A DNA stretch of 64,000 nt from Auanema rhodensis. Taxonomy: Eukaryota > Nematoda > Chromadorea > Rhabditida > Rhabditidae. Every line of letters begins with the position of its first letter. Position 1 is the first letter of the stretch. The position numbers and the translations under genes were made by a program. Below are positions 51,040-63,359 of this stretch, piece after piece. The DNA lies in NCBI GenBank assembly GCA_964057225.1, contig OZ059894.1:24148476-24212475 (forward strand), read 5' to 3'. Under the pieces are notes generated by a model that saw nothing but the letters and a program-made list of their open reading frames with translations, was not told where the DNA came from and did not search any database.

Positions 51040-52623
51040 TGAAAGATAAAGAGATGCGGTTTTCAAAATTAGATTCCCCATGTCCATATTAGTCTAAAAA
51101 CAAATTTCTATTGATATTGGTGCATGGTAACCATGACTTTGAAATATACGTGAACTTTAATTTATGCTAATTAAATGTACACGTGATGTGCACTTGGTAT
51201 GTAATTCGCTTCACGTGAAAGATAAAGAGATGCGGTTTTCAAAATTAGATTCCCCATGTCCATATTAGTCTAAAAACAAATTTTTATTGATATTGGTTCA
51301 TGGTAACCATGACTTTGAAATTTACGTGAACTTTAATTTATGCTAATTAAATGTACACGTGATGTGCACTTGGTATGTAACTCGCTTCACGTGAAAGATA
51401 AAGAGATGCGGTTTTCAAAATTAGATTCCCCATGTCCATATTAGTCTAAAAACAAATTTTTATTGATATTGGTGCATGGTAACCATGACTTTGAAATTTA
51501 CGTGAACTTTAATTTATGCTAATTAAATGTACACGTGATGTGCACTTGGTATGTAACTCGCTTCACGTGAAAGATAAAGAGATGCGGTTTTCAAAATTAA
51601 ATTTCCCATGTCCATATTAGTCTAAAAACAAATTTTTATTGATATTGGTGCATGGTAACCATGACTTTGAAATTTACGTGAACTTTAATTTATGCTAATT
51701 AAATGTACACGTGATGTGCACTTGGTCTGTAACTCGCTTCACGTGAAAGATAAAGAGATGCCGTTTTCAAAATTAGATTCCTCATGTCCATATTAGTCTA
51801 AAAACAAATTTTTATTGATATTGGTGCATGGTAACCATGACTTTGAAATTTACGTGAACTTTAATTTATGCTAATTAAATGTACACGTGATGTGCACTTG
51901 GTATGTAACTCGCTTCACGTGAAAGATAAAGAGATGCCGTTTTCAAAATTAGATTCCTCATGTCCATATTAGTCTAAAAACAAATTTTTATTGATATTGG
52001 TGCATGGTAACCATGACTTTGAAATTTACGTGAACTTTAATTTATGCTAATTAAATGTACACGTGATGTGCACTTGGTATGTAACTCGCTTCACGTGAAA
52101 GATAAAGAGATGCGGTTTTCAAAATTAGATTCCCCATGTCCATATTAGTCTAAAAACAAATTTTTATTGATATTGGTTCATGGTAACCATGACTTTGAAA
52201 TTTACGTGAACTTTAATTTATGCTAATTAAATGTACACGTGATGTGCACTTGGTATGTAACTCGCTTCACGTGAAAGATAAAGAGATGCCGTTTTCAAAA
52301 TTAGATTCCTCATGTCCATATTAGTCTAAAAACAAATTTTTATTGATATTGGTGCATGGTAACCATGACTTTGAAATTTACGTGAACTTTAATTTATGCT
52401 AATTAAATGTACACGTGATGTGCACTTGGTATGTAACTCGCTTCACGTGAAAGATAAAGAGATGCGGTTTTCAAAATTAGATTCCCCATGTCCATATTAG
52501 TCTAAAAACAAATTTTTATTGATATTGGTTCATGGTAACCATGACTTTGAAATTTACGTGAACTTTAATTTATGCTAATTAAATGTACACGTGATGTGCA
52601 CTTGGTATGTAACTCGCTTCACG
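51040..52623 (+). repeat. Tandem 9-unit HOR, copy 2
   Basis: Direct tandem copy of 49456-51039. Its final T unit (52448) also starts the second nonamer cassette. The P-P-T-P-T pentamer inside it (51744-52623) is a recurring block, also seen at 50160, 56496 and 59664, and with a hybrid first unit at 54032. Confidence 0.92.
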
Positions 52624-54031
52624 TGAAAGATAAAGAGATGCGGTTTTCAAAATTAGATTCCCCATGTCCATATTAGTCTAAAAACGAATTTTTATTGATA
52701 TTGGTGCATGGTAACCATGACTTTGAAATTTACGTGAACTTTAGTTTATGCTAATTAAATGTACACGTGATGTGCACTTGGTATGTAACTCGCTTCACGT
52801 GAAAGATAAAGAGATGCGGTTTTCAAAATTAGATTCCCCATGTCCATATTAGTCTAAAAACAAATTTTTATTGATATTGGTTCATGGTAACCATGACTTT
52901 GAAATTTACGTGAACTTCAATTTATGCTAATTAAATGTACACGTGATGTGCACTTGGTATGTAACTCGCTTCACGTGAAAGATGAAGAGATGCGGTTTTC
53001 AAAATTAGATTCCCTATGTCCATATTAGTCTAAAAACAAATTTTTATTGATATTGGTTCATGGTAACCATGACTTTGAAATTTACGTGAACTTTAATTTA
53101 TGCTAATTAAATGTACACGTGATGTGCACTTGGTATGTAACTCGTTTCACGTGAAAGATAAAGAGATGCGGTTTTCAAAATTAGATTCCCCATGTCCATA
53201 TTAGTCTAAAAACAAATTTTTATTGATATTGGTGCATGGTAACCATGACTTTGAAATTTACGTGAACTTTAATTTATGCTAATTAAATGTACACGTGATG
53301 TGCACTTGGTATGTAACTCGCTTCACGTGAAAGATAAAAAGATGCGGTTTTCAAAATTAAATTTCCCATGTCCATATTAGTCTAAAAACAAATTTTTATT
53401 GATATTGGTGCATGGTAACCATGACTTTGAAATTTACGTGAACTTTAATTTATGCTAATTAAATGTACACGTGATGTGCACTTGGTATGTAACTCGCTTC
53501 ACGTGAAAGATAAAGAGATGCGGTTTTCAAAATTAGATTCCCCATGTCCATATTAGTCTAAAAACAAATTTTTATTGATATTGGTTCATGGTAACCATGA
53601 CTTTGAAATTTACGTGAACTTTAATTTATGCTAATTAAATGTACACGTGATGTGCACTTGGTATGTAACTCGCTTCACGTGAAAGATAAAGAGATGCGGT
53701 TTCCAAAATTAGATTCCCCATGTCCATATTAGTCTAAAAACAAATTTTTATTGATATTGGTGCATGGTAACCATGACTTTGAAATTTACGTGAATTTTAA
53801 TTTATGCTAATTAAATGTACACGTGATGTGCACTTGGTATGTAACTAGCTTCACGTGAAAGATAAAGAGATGCGGTTTTCAAAATTAGATTCCCCATGTC
53901 CATATTAGTCTAAAAACAAATTTTTATTGATATTGGTGCATGGTAACCATGACTTTGAAATTTACGTGAACTTCAATTTATGCTAATTAAATGTACACGT
54001 GATGTGCACTTGGTATGTAACTCGCTTCACG
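52448..54031 (+). repeat. Nonamer cassette, copy 2 of 3
   Basis: Same nine units as 47872-49455, in order. A private C-to-T change gives ctcgtttcac near 53144. It lacks the two private changes of copy 1, consistent with mutations arising after the copies separated. Confidence 0.9.
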
Positions 54032-54911
54032 TGAAAGATAAAGAGATGCCGTTTTCAAAATTAGATTCCTCATGTCCATATTAGTCTAAAAACAAATTTT
54101 TATTGATATTGGTTCATGGTAACCATGACTTTGAAATTTACGTGAACCTTAATTTATGCTAATTAAATGTACACGTGATGTGCACTTGGTATGTAACTCG
54201 CTTCACGTGAAAGATAAAGAGATGCCGTTTTCAAAATTAGATTCCTCATGTCCATATTAGTCTAAAAACAAATTTTTATTGATATTGGTGCATGGTAACC
54301 ATGAATTTGAAATTTACGTGAACTTTAATTTATGCTAATTAAATGTACACGTGATGTGCACTTGGTATGTAACTCGCTTCACGTGAAAGATAAAGAGATG
54401 CGGTTTTCAAAATTAGATTCCCCATGTCCATATTAGTCTAAAAACAAATTTTTATTGATATTGGTTCATGGTAACCATGACTTTGAAATTTACGTGAACT
54501 TTAATTTATGCTAATTAAATGTACACGTGATGTGCACTTGGTATGTAACTCGCTTCACGTGAAAGATAAAGAGATGCCGTTTTCAAAATTAGATTCCTCA
54601 TGTCCATATTAGTCTAAAAACAAATTTTTATTGATATTGGTGCATGGTAACCATGACTTTGAAATTTACGTGAACTTTAATTTATGCTAATTAAATGTAC
54701 ACGTGATGTGCACTTGGTATGTAACTCGCTTCACGTGAAAGATAAAGAGATGCGGTTTTCAAAATTAGATTCCCCATGTCCATATTAGTCTAAAAACAAA
54801 TTTTTATTGATATTGGTTCATGGTAACCATGACTTTGAAATTTACGTGAACTTTAATTTATGCTAATTAAATGTACACGTGATGTGCACTTGGTATGTAA
54901 CTCGCTTCACG
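54032..54911 (+). repeat. P-P-T-P-T pentamer with a P/T hybrid unit
   Basis: The first unit (54032) carries the P markers 19C and 39T but 83T rather than 83G, so its left part is P-like and its right part T-like; it also has private gaacctta near 54147. The second unit has private accatgaattt near 54305. T, P, T follow as in the other pentamers. Confidence 0.85.
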
Positions 54912-57727
54912 TGAAAGATAAAGAGATGCGGTTTTCAAAATTAGATTCCCCATGTCCATATTAGTCTAAAAACAAATTTTTATTGATATTGGTTCATGGT
55001 AACCATGACTTTGAAATTTACGTGAACTTCAATTTATGCTAATTAAATGTACACGTGATGTGCACTTGGTATGTAACTCGCTTCACGTGAAAGATGAAGA
55101 GATGCGGTTTTCAAAATTAGATTCCCTATGTCCATATTAGTCTAAAAACAAATTTTTATTGATATTGGTTCATGGTAACCATGACTTTGAAATTTACGTG
55201 AACTTTAATTTATGCTAATTAAATGTACACGTGATGTGCACTTGGTATGTAACTCGCTTCACGTGAAAGATAAAGAGATGCGGTTTTCAAAATTAGATTC
55301 CCCATGTCCATATTAGTCTAAAAACAAATTTCTATTGATATTGGTGCATGGTAACCATGACTTTGAAATTTACGTGAACTTTAATTTATGCTAATTAAAT
55401 GTACACGTGATGTGCACTTGGTATGTAACTCGCTTCACGTGAAAGATAAAAAGATGCGGTTTTCAAAATTAAATTTCCCATGTCCATATTAGTCTAAAAA
55501 AAAATTTTTATTGATATTGGTGCATGGTAACCATGACTTTGAAATTTACGTGAACTTTAATTTATGCTAATTAAATGTACACGTGATGTGCACTTGGTAT
55601 GTAATTCGCTTCACGTGAAAGATAAAGAGATGCGGTTTTCAAAATTAGATTCCCCATGTCCATATTAGTCTAAAAACAAATTTTTATTGATATTGGTTCA
55701 TGGTAACCATGACTTTGAAATTTACGTGAACTTTAATTTATGCTAATTAAATGTACACGTGATGTGCACTTGGTATGTAACTCGCTTCACGTGAAAGATA
55801 AAGAGATGCGGTTTTCAAAATTAGATTCCCCATGTCCATATTAGTCTAAAAACAAATTTTTATTGATATTGGTGCATGGTAACCATGACTTTGAAATTTA
55901 CGTGAACTTTAATTTATGCTAATTAAATGTACACGTGATGTGCACTTGGTATGTAACTCGCTTCACGTGAAAGATAAAGAGATGCGGTTTTCAAAATTAA
56001 ATTTCCCATGTCCATATTAGTCTAAAAACAAATTTTTATTGATATTGGTGCATGGTAACCATGACTTTGAAATTTACGTGAACTTTAATTTATGCTAATT
56101 AAATGTACACGTGATGTGCACTTGGTATGTAACTCGCTTCACGTGAAAGATAAAGAGATGCGGTTTTCAAAATTAGATTCCCCATGTCCATATTAGTCTA
56201 AAAACAAATTTTTATTGATATTGGTTCATGGTAACCATGACTTTGAAATTTACGTGAACTTTAATTTATGCTAATTAAATGTACACGTGATGTGCACTTG
56301 GTATGTAACTCGCTTCACGTGAAAGATAAAGAGATGCGGTTTCCAAAATTAGATTCCCCATGTCCATATTAGTCTAAAAAAAAATTTTTATTGATATTGG
56401 TTCATGGTAACCATGACTTTGAAATTTACGTGAACTTTAATTTATGCTAATTAAATGTACACGTGATGTGCACTTGGTATGTAACTCGCTTCACGTGAAA
56501 GATAATGAGATGCCGTTTTCAAAATTAGATTCCTCATGTCCATATTAGTCTAAAAACAAATTTTTATTGATATTGGTGCATGGTAACCATGACTTTGAAA
56601 TTTACGTGAACTTTAATTTATGCTAATTAAATGTACACGTGATGTGCACTTGGTATGTAACTCGCTTCACGTGAAAGATAAAGAGATGCCGTTTTCAAAA
56701 TTAGATTCCTCATGTCCATATTAGTCTAAAAACAAATTTTTATTGATATTGGTGCATGGTAACCATGACTTTGAAATTTACGTGAACTTTAATTTATGCT
56801 AATTAAATGTACACGTGATGTGCACTTGGTATGTAACTCGCTTCACGTGAAAGATAAAGAGATGCGGTTTTCAAAATTAGATTCCCCATGTCCATATTAG
56901 TCTAAAAACAAATTTTTATTGATATTGGTTCATGGTAACCATGACTTTGAAATTTACGTGAACTTTAATTTATGCTAATTAAATGTACACGTGATGTGCA
57001 CTTGGTATGTAACTCGCTTCACGTGAAAGATAAAGAGATGCCGTTTTCAAAATTAGATTCCTCATGTCCATATTAGTCTAAAAACAAATTTTTATTGATA
57101 TTGGTGCATGGTAACCATGACTTTGAAATTTACGTGAACTTTAATTTATGCTAATTAAATGTACACGTGATGTGCACTTGGTATGTAACTCGCTTCACGT
57201 GAAAGATAAAGAGATGCGGTTTTCAAAATTAGATTCCCCATGTCCATATTAGTCTAAAAACAAATTTTTATTGATATTGGTTCATGGTAACCATGACTTT
57301 GAAATTTACGTGAACTTTAATTTATGCTAATTAAATGTACACGTGATGTGCACTTGGTATGTAACTCGCTTCACGTGAAAGATAAAGAGATGCGGTTTTC
57401 AAAATTAGATTCCCCATGTCCATATTAGTCTAAAAACAAATTTTTATTGATATTGGTTCATGGTAACCATGACTTTGAAATTTACGTGAACTTTAATTTA
57501 TGCTAATTAAATGTACACGTGATGTGCACTTGGTATGTAACTCGCTTCACGTGAAAGATAAAGAGATGCGGTTTTCAAAATTAGATTCCCCATGTCCATA
57601 TTAGTCTAAAAACAAATTTTTATTGATATTGGTGCATGGTAACCATGACTTTGAAATTTACGTGAACTTTAATTTATGCTAATTAAATGTACACGTGATG
57701 TGCACTTGGTATGTAACTCGCTTCACG
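54912..57727 (+). repeat. 16- to 18-unit HOR, copy 1
   Basis: Order: S, D, F, A*(166T), T, G, A, T, T(24C,62A), P(gataatgag), P, T, P, T, T, G. The opening S unit recurs 2816 bp (16 units) downstream at 57728. The run from 55440 to 57375 (11 units) recurs at 58608-60543 at a 3168-bp offset (18 units). The two-unit increase is explained by the F-A* dimer duplication in the second copy. Confidence 0.87.
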
Positions 57728-60543
57728 TGAAAGATAAAGAGATGCGGTTTTCAAAATTAGATTCCCCATGTCCATATTAGTCTAAAAACAAATTTTTATT
57801 GATATTGGTTCATGGTAACCATGACTTTGAAATTTACGTGAACTTCAATTTATGCTAATTAAATGTACACGTGATGTGCACTTGGTATGTAACTCGCTTC
57901 ACGTGAAAGATGAAGAGATGCGGTTTTCAAAATTAGATTCCCTATGTCCATATTAGTCTAAAAACAAATTTTTATTGATATTGGTTCATGGTAACCATGA
58001 CTTTGAAATTTACGTGAACTTTAATTTATGCTAATTAAATGTACACGTGATGTGCACTTGGTATGTAACTCGCTTCACGTGAAAGATAAAGAGATGCGGT
58101 TTTCAAAATTAGATTCCCCATGTCCATATTAGTCTAAAAACAAATTTCTATTGATATTGGTGCATGGTAACCATGACTTTGAAATTTACGTGAACTTTAA
58201 TTTATGCTAATTAAATGTACACGTGATGTGCACTTGGTATATAACTCGCTTCACGTGAAAGATAAAAAGATGCGGTTTTCAAAATTAAATTTCCCATGTC
58301 CATATTAGTCTAAAAAAAAATTTTTATTGATATTGGTGCATGGTAACCATGACTTTGAAATTTACGTGAACTTTAATTTATGCTAATTAAATGTACACGT
58401 GATGTGCACTTGGTATGTAACTCGCTTCACGTGAAAGATAAAGAGATGCGGTTTTCAAAATTAGATTCCCCATGTCCATATTAGTCTAAAAACAAATTTC
58501 TATTGATATTGGTGCATGGTAACCATGACTTTGAAATTTACGTGAACTTTAATTTATGCTAATTAAATGTACACGTGATGTGCACTTGGTATATAACTCG
58601 CTTCACGTGAAAGATAAAAAGATGCGGTTTTCAAAATTAAATTTCCCATGTCCATATTAGTCTAAAAAAAATTTTTTATTGATATTGGTGCATGGTAACC
58701 ATGACTTTGAAATTTACGTGAACTTTAATTTATGCTAATTAAATGTACACGTGATGTGCACTTGGTATGTAATTCGCTTCACGTGAAAGATAAAGAGATG
58801 CGGTTTTCAAAATTAGATTCCCCATGTCCATATTAGTCTAAAAACAAATTTTTATTGATATTGGTTCATGGTAACCATGACTTTGAAATTTACGTGAACT
58901 TTAATTTATGCTAATTAAATGTACACGTGATGTGCACTTGGTATGTAACTCGCTTCACGTGAAAGATAAAGAGATGCGGTTTTCAAAATTAGATTCCCCA
59001 TGTCCATATTAGTCTAAAAACAAATTTTTATTGATATTGGTGCATGGTAACCATGACTTTGAAATTTACGTGAACTTTAATTTATGCTAATTAAATGTAC
59101 ACGTGATGTGCACTTGGTATGTAACTCGCTTCACGTGAAAGATAAAGAGATGCGGTTTTCAAAATTAAATTTCCCATGTCCATATTAGTCTAAAAACAAA
59201 TTTTTATTGATATTGGTGCATGGTAACCATGACTTTGAAATTTACGTGAACTTTAATTTATGCTAATTAAATGTACACGTGATGTGCACTTGGTATGTAA
59301 CTCGCTTCACGTGAAAGATAAAGAGATGCGGTTTTCAAAATTAGATTCCCCATGTCCATATTAGTCTAAAAACAAATTTTTATTGATATTGGTTCATGGT
59401 AACCATGACTTTGAAATTTACGTGAACTTTAATTTATGCTAATTAAATGTACACGTGATGTGCACTTGGTATGTAACTCGCTTCACGTGAAAGATAAAGA
59501 GATGCGGTTTCCAAAATTAGATTCCCCATGTCCATATTAGTCTAAAAAAATTTTTTTATTGATATTGGTTCATGGTAACCATGACTTTGAAATTTACGTG
59601 AACTTTAATTTATGCTAATTAAATGTACACGTGATGTGCACTTGGTATGTAACTCGCTTCACGTGAAAGATAAAGAGATGCCGTTTTCAAAATTAGATTC
59701 CTCATGTCCATATTAGTCTAAAAACAAATTTTTATTGATATTGGTGCATGGTAACCATGACTTTGAAATTTACGTGAACTTTAATTTATGCTAATTAAAT
59801 GTACACGTGATGTGCACTTGGTATGTAACTCGCTTCACGTGAAAGATAAAGAGATGCCGTTTTCAAAATTAGATTCCTCATGTCCATATTAGTCTAAAAA
59901 CAAATTTTTATTGATATTGGTGCATGGTAACCATGACTTTGAAATTTACGTGAACTTTAATTTATGCTAATTAAATGTACACGTGATGTGCACTTGGTAT
60001 GTAACTCGCTTCACGTGAAAGATAAAGAGATGCGGTTTTCAAAATTAGATTCCCCATGTCCATATTAGTCTAAAAACAAATTTTTATTGATATTGGTTCA
60101 TGGTAACCATGACTTTGAAATTTACGTGAACTTTAATTTATGCTAATTAAATGTACACGTGATGTGCACTTGGTATGTAACTCGCTTCACGTGAAAGATA
60201 AAGAGATGCCGTTTTCAAAATTAGATTCCTCATGTCCATATTAGTCTAAAAACAAATTTTTATTGATATTGGTGCATGGTAACCATGACTTTGAAATTTA
60301 CGTGAACTTTAATTTATGCTAATTAAATGTACACGTGATGTGCACTTGGTATGTAACTCGCTTCACGTGAAAGATAAAGAGATGCGGTTTTCAAAATTAG
60401 ATTCCCCATGTCCATATTAGTCTAAAAACAAATTTTTATTGATATTGGTTCATGGTAACCATGACTTTGAAATTTACGTGAACTTTAATTTATGCTAATT
60501 AAATGTACACGTGATGTGCACTTGGTATGTAACTCGCTTCACG
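57728..60543 (+). repeat. 16- to 18-unit HOR, copy 2, with a local dimer duplication
   Basis: Starts S, D, F(162A), A*, then repeats F(162A), A*(166T) before T, G, A, T, T(24C,62A), P, P, T, P, T. The last 11 units match 55440-57375. The marker tataactc (162A) is absent from copy 1. The unit at 59488 has the middle A/T tract altered to a longer run of T. Confidence 0.87.
58080..58783 (+). repeat. Two-unit (352-bp) tandem duplication of F-A*
   Basis: F(162A)-A* occurs at 58080-58431 and again at 58432-58783. The marker 162A is at 58241 and 58593, exactly 352 bp apart. The copies differ by 166T and by a longer T run (taaaaaaaatttttt) in the second A* unit. This is the clearest dimer-sized event in the window. 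Confidence 0.9.
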
Positions 60544-61775
60544 TGAAAGATGAAGAGATGCGGTTTTCAAAATTAGATTCCCTATGTCCATATTAGTCTA
60601 AAAACAAATTTTTATTGATATTGGTTCATGGTAACCATGACTTTGAAATTTACGTGAACTTTAATTTATGCTAATTAAATGTACACGTGATGTGCACTTG
60701 GTATGTAACTCGCTTCACGTGAAAGATAAAGAGATGCGGTTTTCAAAATTAGATTCCCCATGTCCATATTAGTCTAAAAACAAATTTCTATTGATATTGG
60801 TGCATGGTAACCATGACTTTGAAATTTACGTGAACTTTAATTTATGCTAATTAAATGTACACGTGATGTGCACTTGGTATATAACTCGCTTCACGTGAAA
60901 GATAAAAAGATGCGGTTTTCAAAATTAAATTTCCCATGTCCATATTAGTCTAAAAAAAAATTTTTATTGATATTGGTGCATGGTAACCATGACTTTGAAA
61001 TTTACGTGAACTTTAATTTATGCTAATTAAATGTACACGTGATGTGCACTTGGTATGTAATTCGCTTCACGTGAAAGATAAAGAGATGCGGTTTTCAAAA
61101 TTAGATTCCCCATGTCCATATTAGTCTAAAAACAAATTTTTATTGATATTGGTTCATGGTAACCATGACTTTGAAATTTACGTGAACTTTAATTTATGCT
61201 AATTAAATGTACACGTGATGTGCACTTGGTATGTAACTCGCTTCACGTGAAAGATAAAGAGATGCGGTTTTCAAAATTAGATTCCCCATGTCCATATTAG
61301 TCTAAAAACAAATTTTTATTGATATTGGTGCATGGTAACCATGACTTTGAAATTTACGTGAACTTTAATTTATGCTAATTAAATGTACACGTGATGTGCA
61401 CTTGGTATGTAACTCGCTTCACGTGAAAGATAAAGAGATGCGGTTTTCAAAATTAAATTTCCCATGTCCATATTAGTCTAAAAACAAATTTTTATTGATA
61501 TTGGTGCATGGTAACCATGACTTTGAAATTTACGTGAACTTTAATTTATGCTAATTAAATGTACACGTGATGTGCACTTGGTATGTAACTCGCTTCACGT
61601 GAAAGATAAAGAGATGCGGTTTTCAAAATTAGATTCCCCATGTCCATATTAGTCTAAAAACAAATTTTTATTGATATTGGTTCATGGTAACCATGACTTT
61701 GAAATTTACGTGAACTTTAATTTATGCTAATTAAATGTACACGTGATGTGCACTTGGTATGTAACTCGCTTCACG
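60544..61775 (+). repeat. D-F-A* and following units, repeat of 57904 and 58432 regions
   Basis: Order: D, F(162A), A*(166T), T, G, A, T. The six units from 60720 match 58432-59487 at a 2288-bp offset (13 units), including 162A at 58593 and 60881. The D unit at 60544 is not preceded by S, unlike the cassettes, so the S-D junction has been replaced by T-D. Confidence 0.85.
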
Positions 61776-63359
61776 TGAAAGATAAAGAGATGCGGTTTTC
61801 AAAATTAGATTCCCCATGTCCATATTAGTCTAAAAACAAATTTTTATTGATATTGGTTCATGGTAACCATGACTTTGAAATTTACGTGAACTTTAATTTA
61901 TGCTAATTAAATGTACACGTGATGTGCACTTGGTATGTAACTCGCTTCACGTGAAAGATAAAGAGATGCGGTTTTCAAAATTAGATTCCCCATGTCCATA
62001 TTAGTCTAAAAACGAATTTTTATTGATATTGGTGCATGGTAACCATGACTTTGAAATTTACGTGAACTTTAGTTTATGCTAATTAAATGTACACGTGATG
62101 TGCACTTGGTATGTAACTCGCTTCACGTGAAGGATAAAGAGATGCGGTTTTCAAAATTAGATTCCCCATGTCCATATTAGTCTAAAAACAAATTTTTATT
62201 GATATTGGTTCATGGTAACCATGACTTTGAAATTTACGTGAACTTCAATTTATGCTAATTAAATGTACACGTGATGTGCACTTGGTATGTAACTCGCTTC
62301 ACGTGAAAGATGAAGAGATGCGGTTTTCAAAATTAGATTCCCTATGTCCATATTAGTCTAAAAACAAATTTTTATTGATATTGGTTCATGGTAACCATGA
62401 CTTTGAAATTTACGTGAACTTTAATTTATGCTAATTAAATGTACACGTGATGTGCACTTGGTATGTAACTCGCTTCACGTGAAAGATAAAGAGATGCGGT
62501 TTTCAAAATTAGATTCCCCATGTCCATATTAGTCTAAAAACAAATTTTTATTGATATTGGTGCATGGTAACCATGACTTTGAAATTTACGTGAACTTTAA
62601 TTTATGCTAATTAAATGTACACGTGATGTGCACTTGGTATGTAACTCGCTTCACGTGAAAGATAAAAAGATGCGGTTTTCAAAATTAAATTTCCCATGTC
62701 CATATTAGTCTAAAAACAAATTTTTATTGATATTGGTGCATGGTAACCATGACTTTGAAATTTACGTGAACTTTAATTTATGCTAATTAAATGTACACGT
62801 GATGTGCACTTGGTATGTAACTCGCTTCACGTGAAAGATAAAGAGATGCGGTTTTCAAAATTAGATTCCCCATGTCCATATTAGTCTAAAAACAAATTTT
62901 TATTGATATTGGTTCATGGTAACCATGACTTTGAAATTTACGTGAACTTTAATTTATGCTAATTAAATGTACACGTGATGTGCACTTGGTATGTAACTCG
63001 CTTCACGTGAAAGATAAAGAGATGCGGTTTCCAAAATTAGATTCCCCATGTCCATATTAGTCTAAAAACAAATTTTTATTGATATTGGTGCATGGTAACC
63101 ATGACTTTGAAATTTACGTGAATTTTAATTTATGCTAATTAAATGTACACGTGATGTGCATTTGGTATGTAACTAGCTTCACGTGAAAGATAAAGAGATG
63201 CGGTTTTCAAAATTAGATTCCCCATGTCCATATTAGTCTAAAAACAAATTTTTATTGATATTGGTGCATGGTAACCATGACTTTGAAATTTACGTGAACT
63301 TCAATTTATGCTAATTAAATGTACACGTGATGTGCACTTGGTATGTAACTCGCTTCACG
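61776..63359 (+). repeat. Nonamer cassette, copy 3 of 3
   Basis: Same nine-unit order as at 47872 and 52448. Private changes are gtgaaggataaag near 62131 and tgcatttgg near 63160. It lies 53 units from copy 2, so this cassette was spread over long distance or separated by later insertions. Confidence 0.9.
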
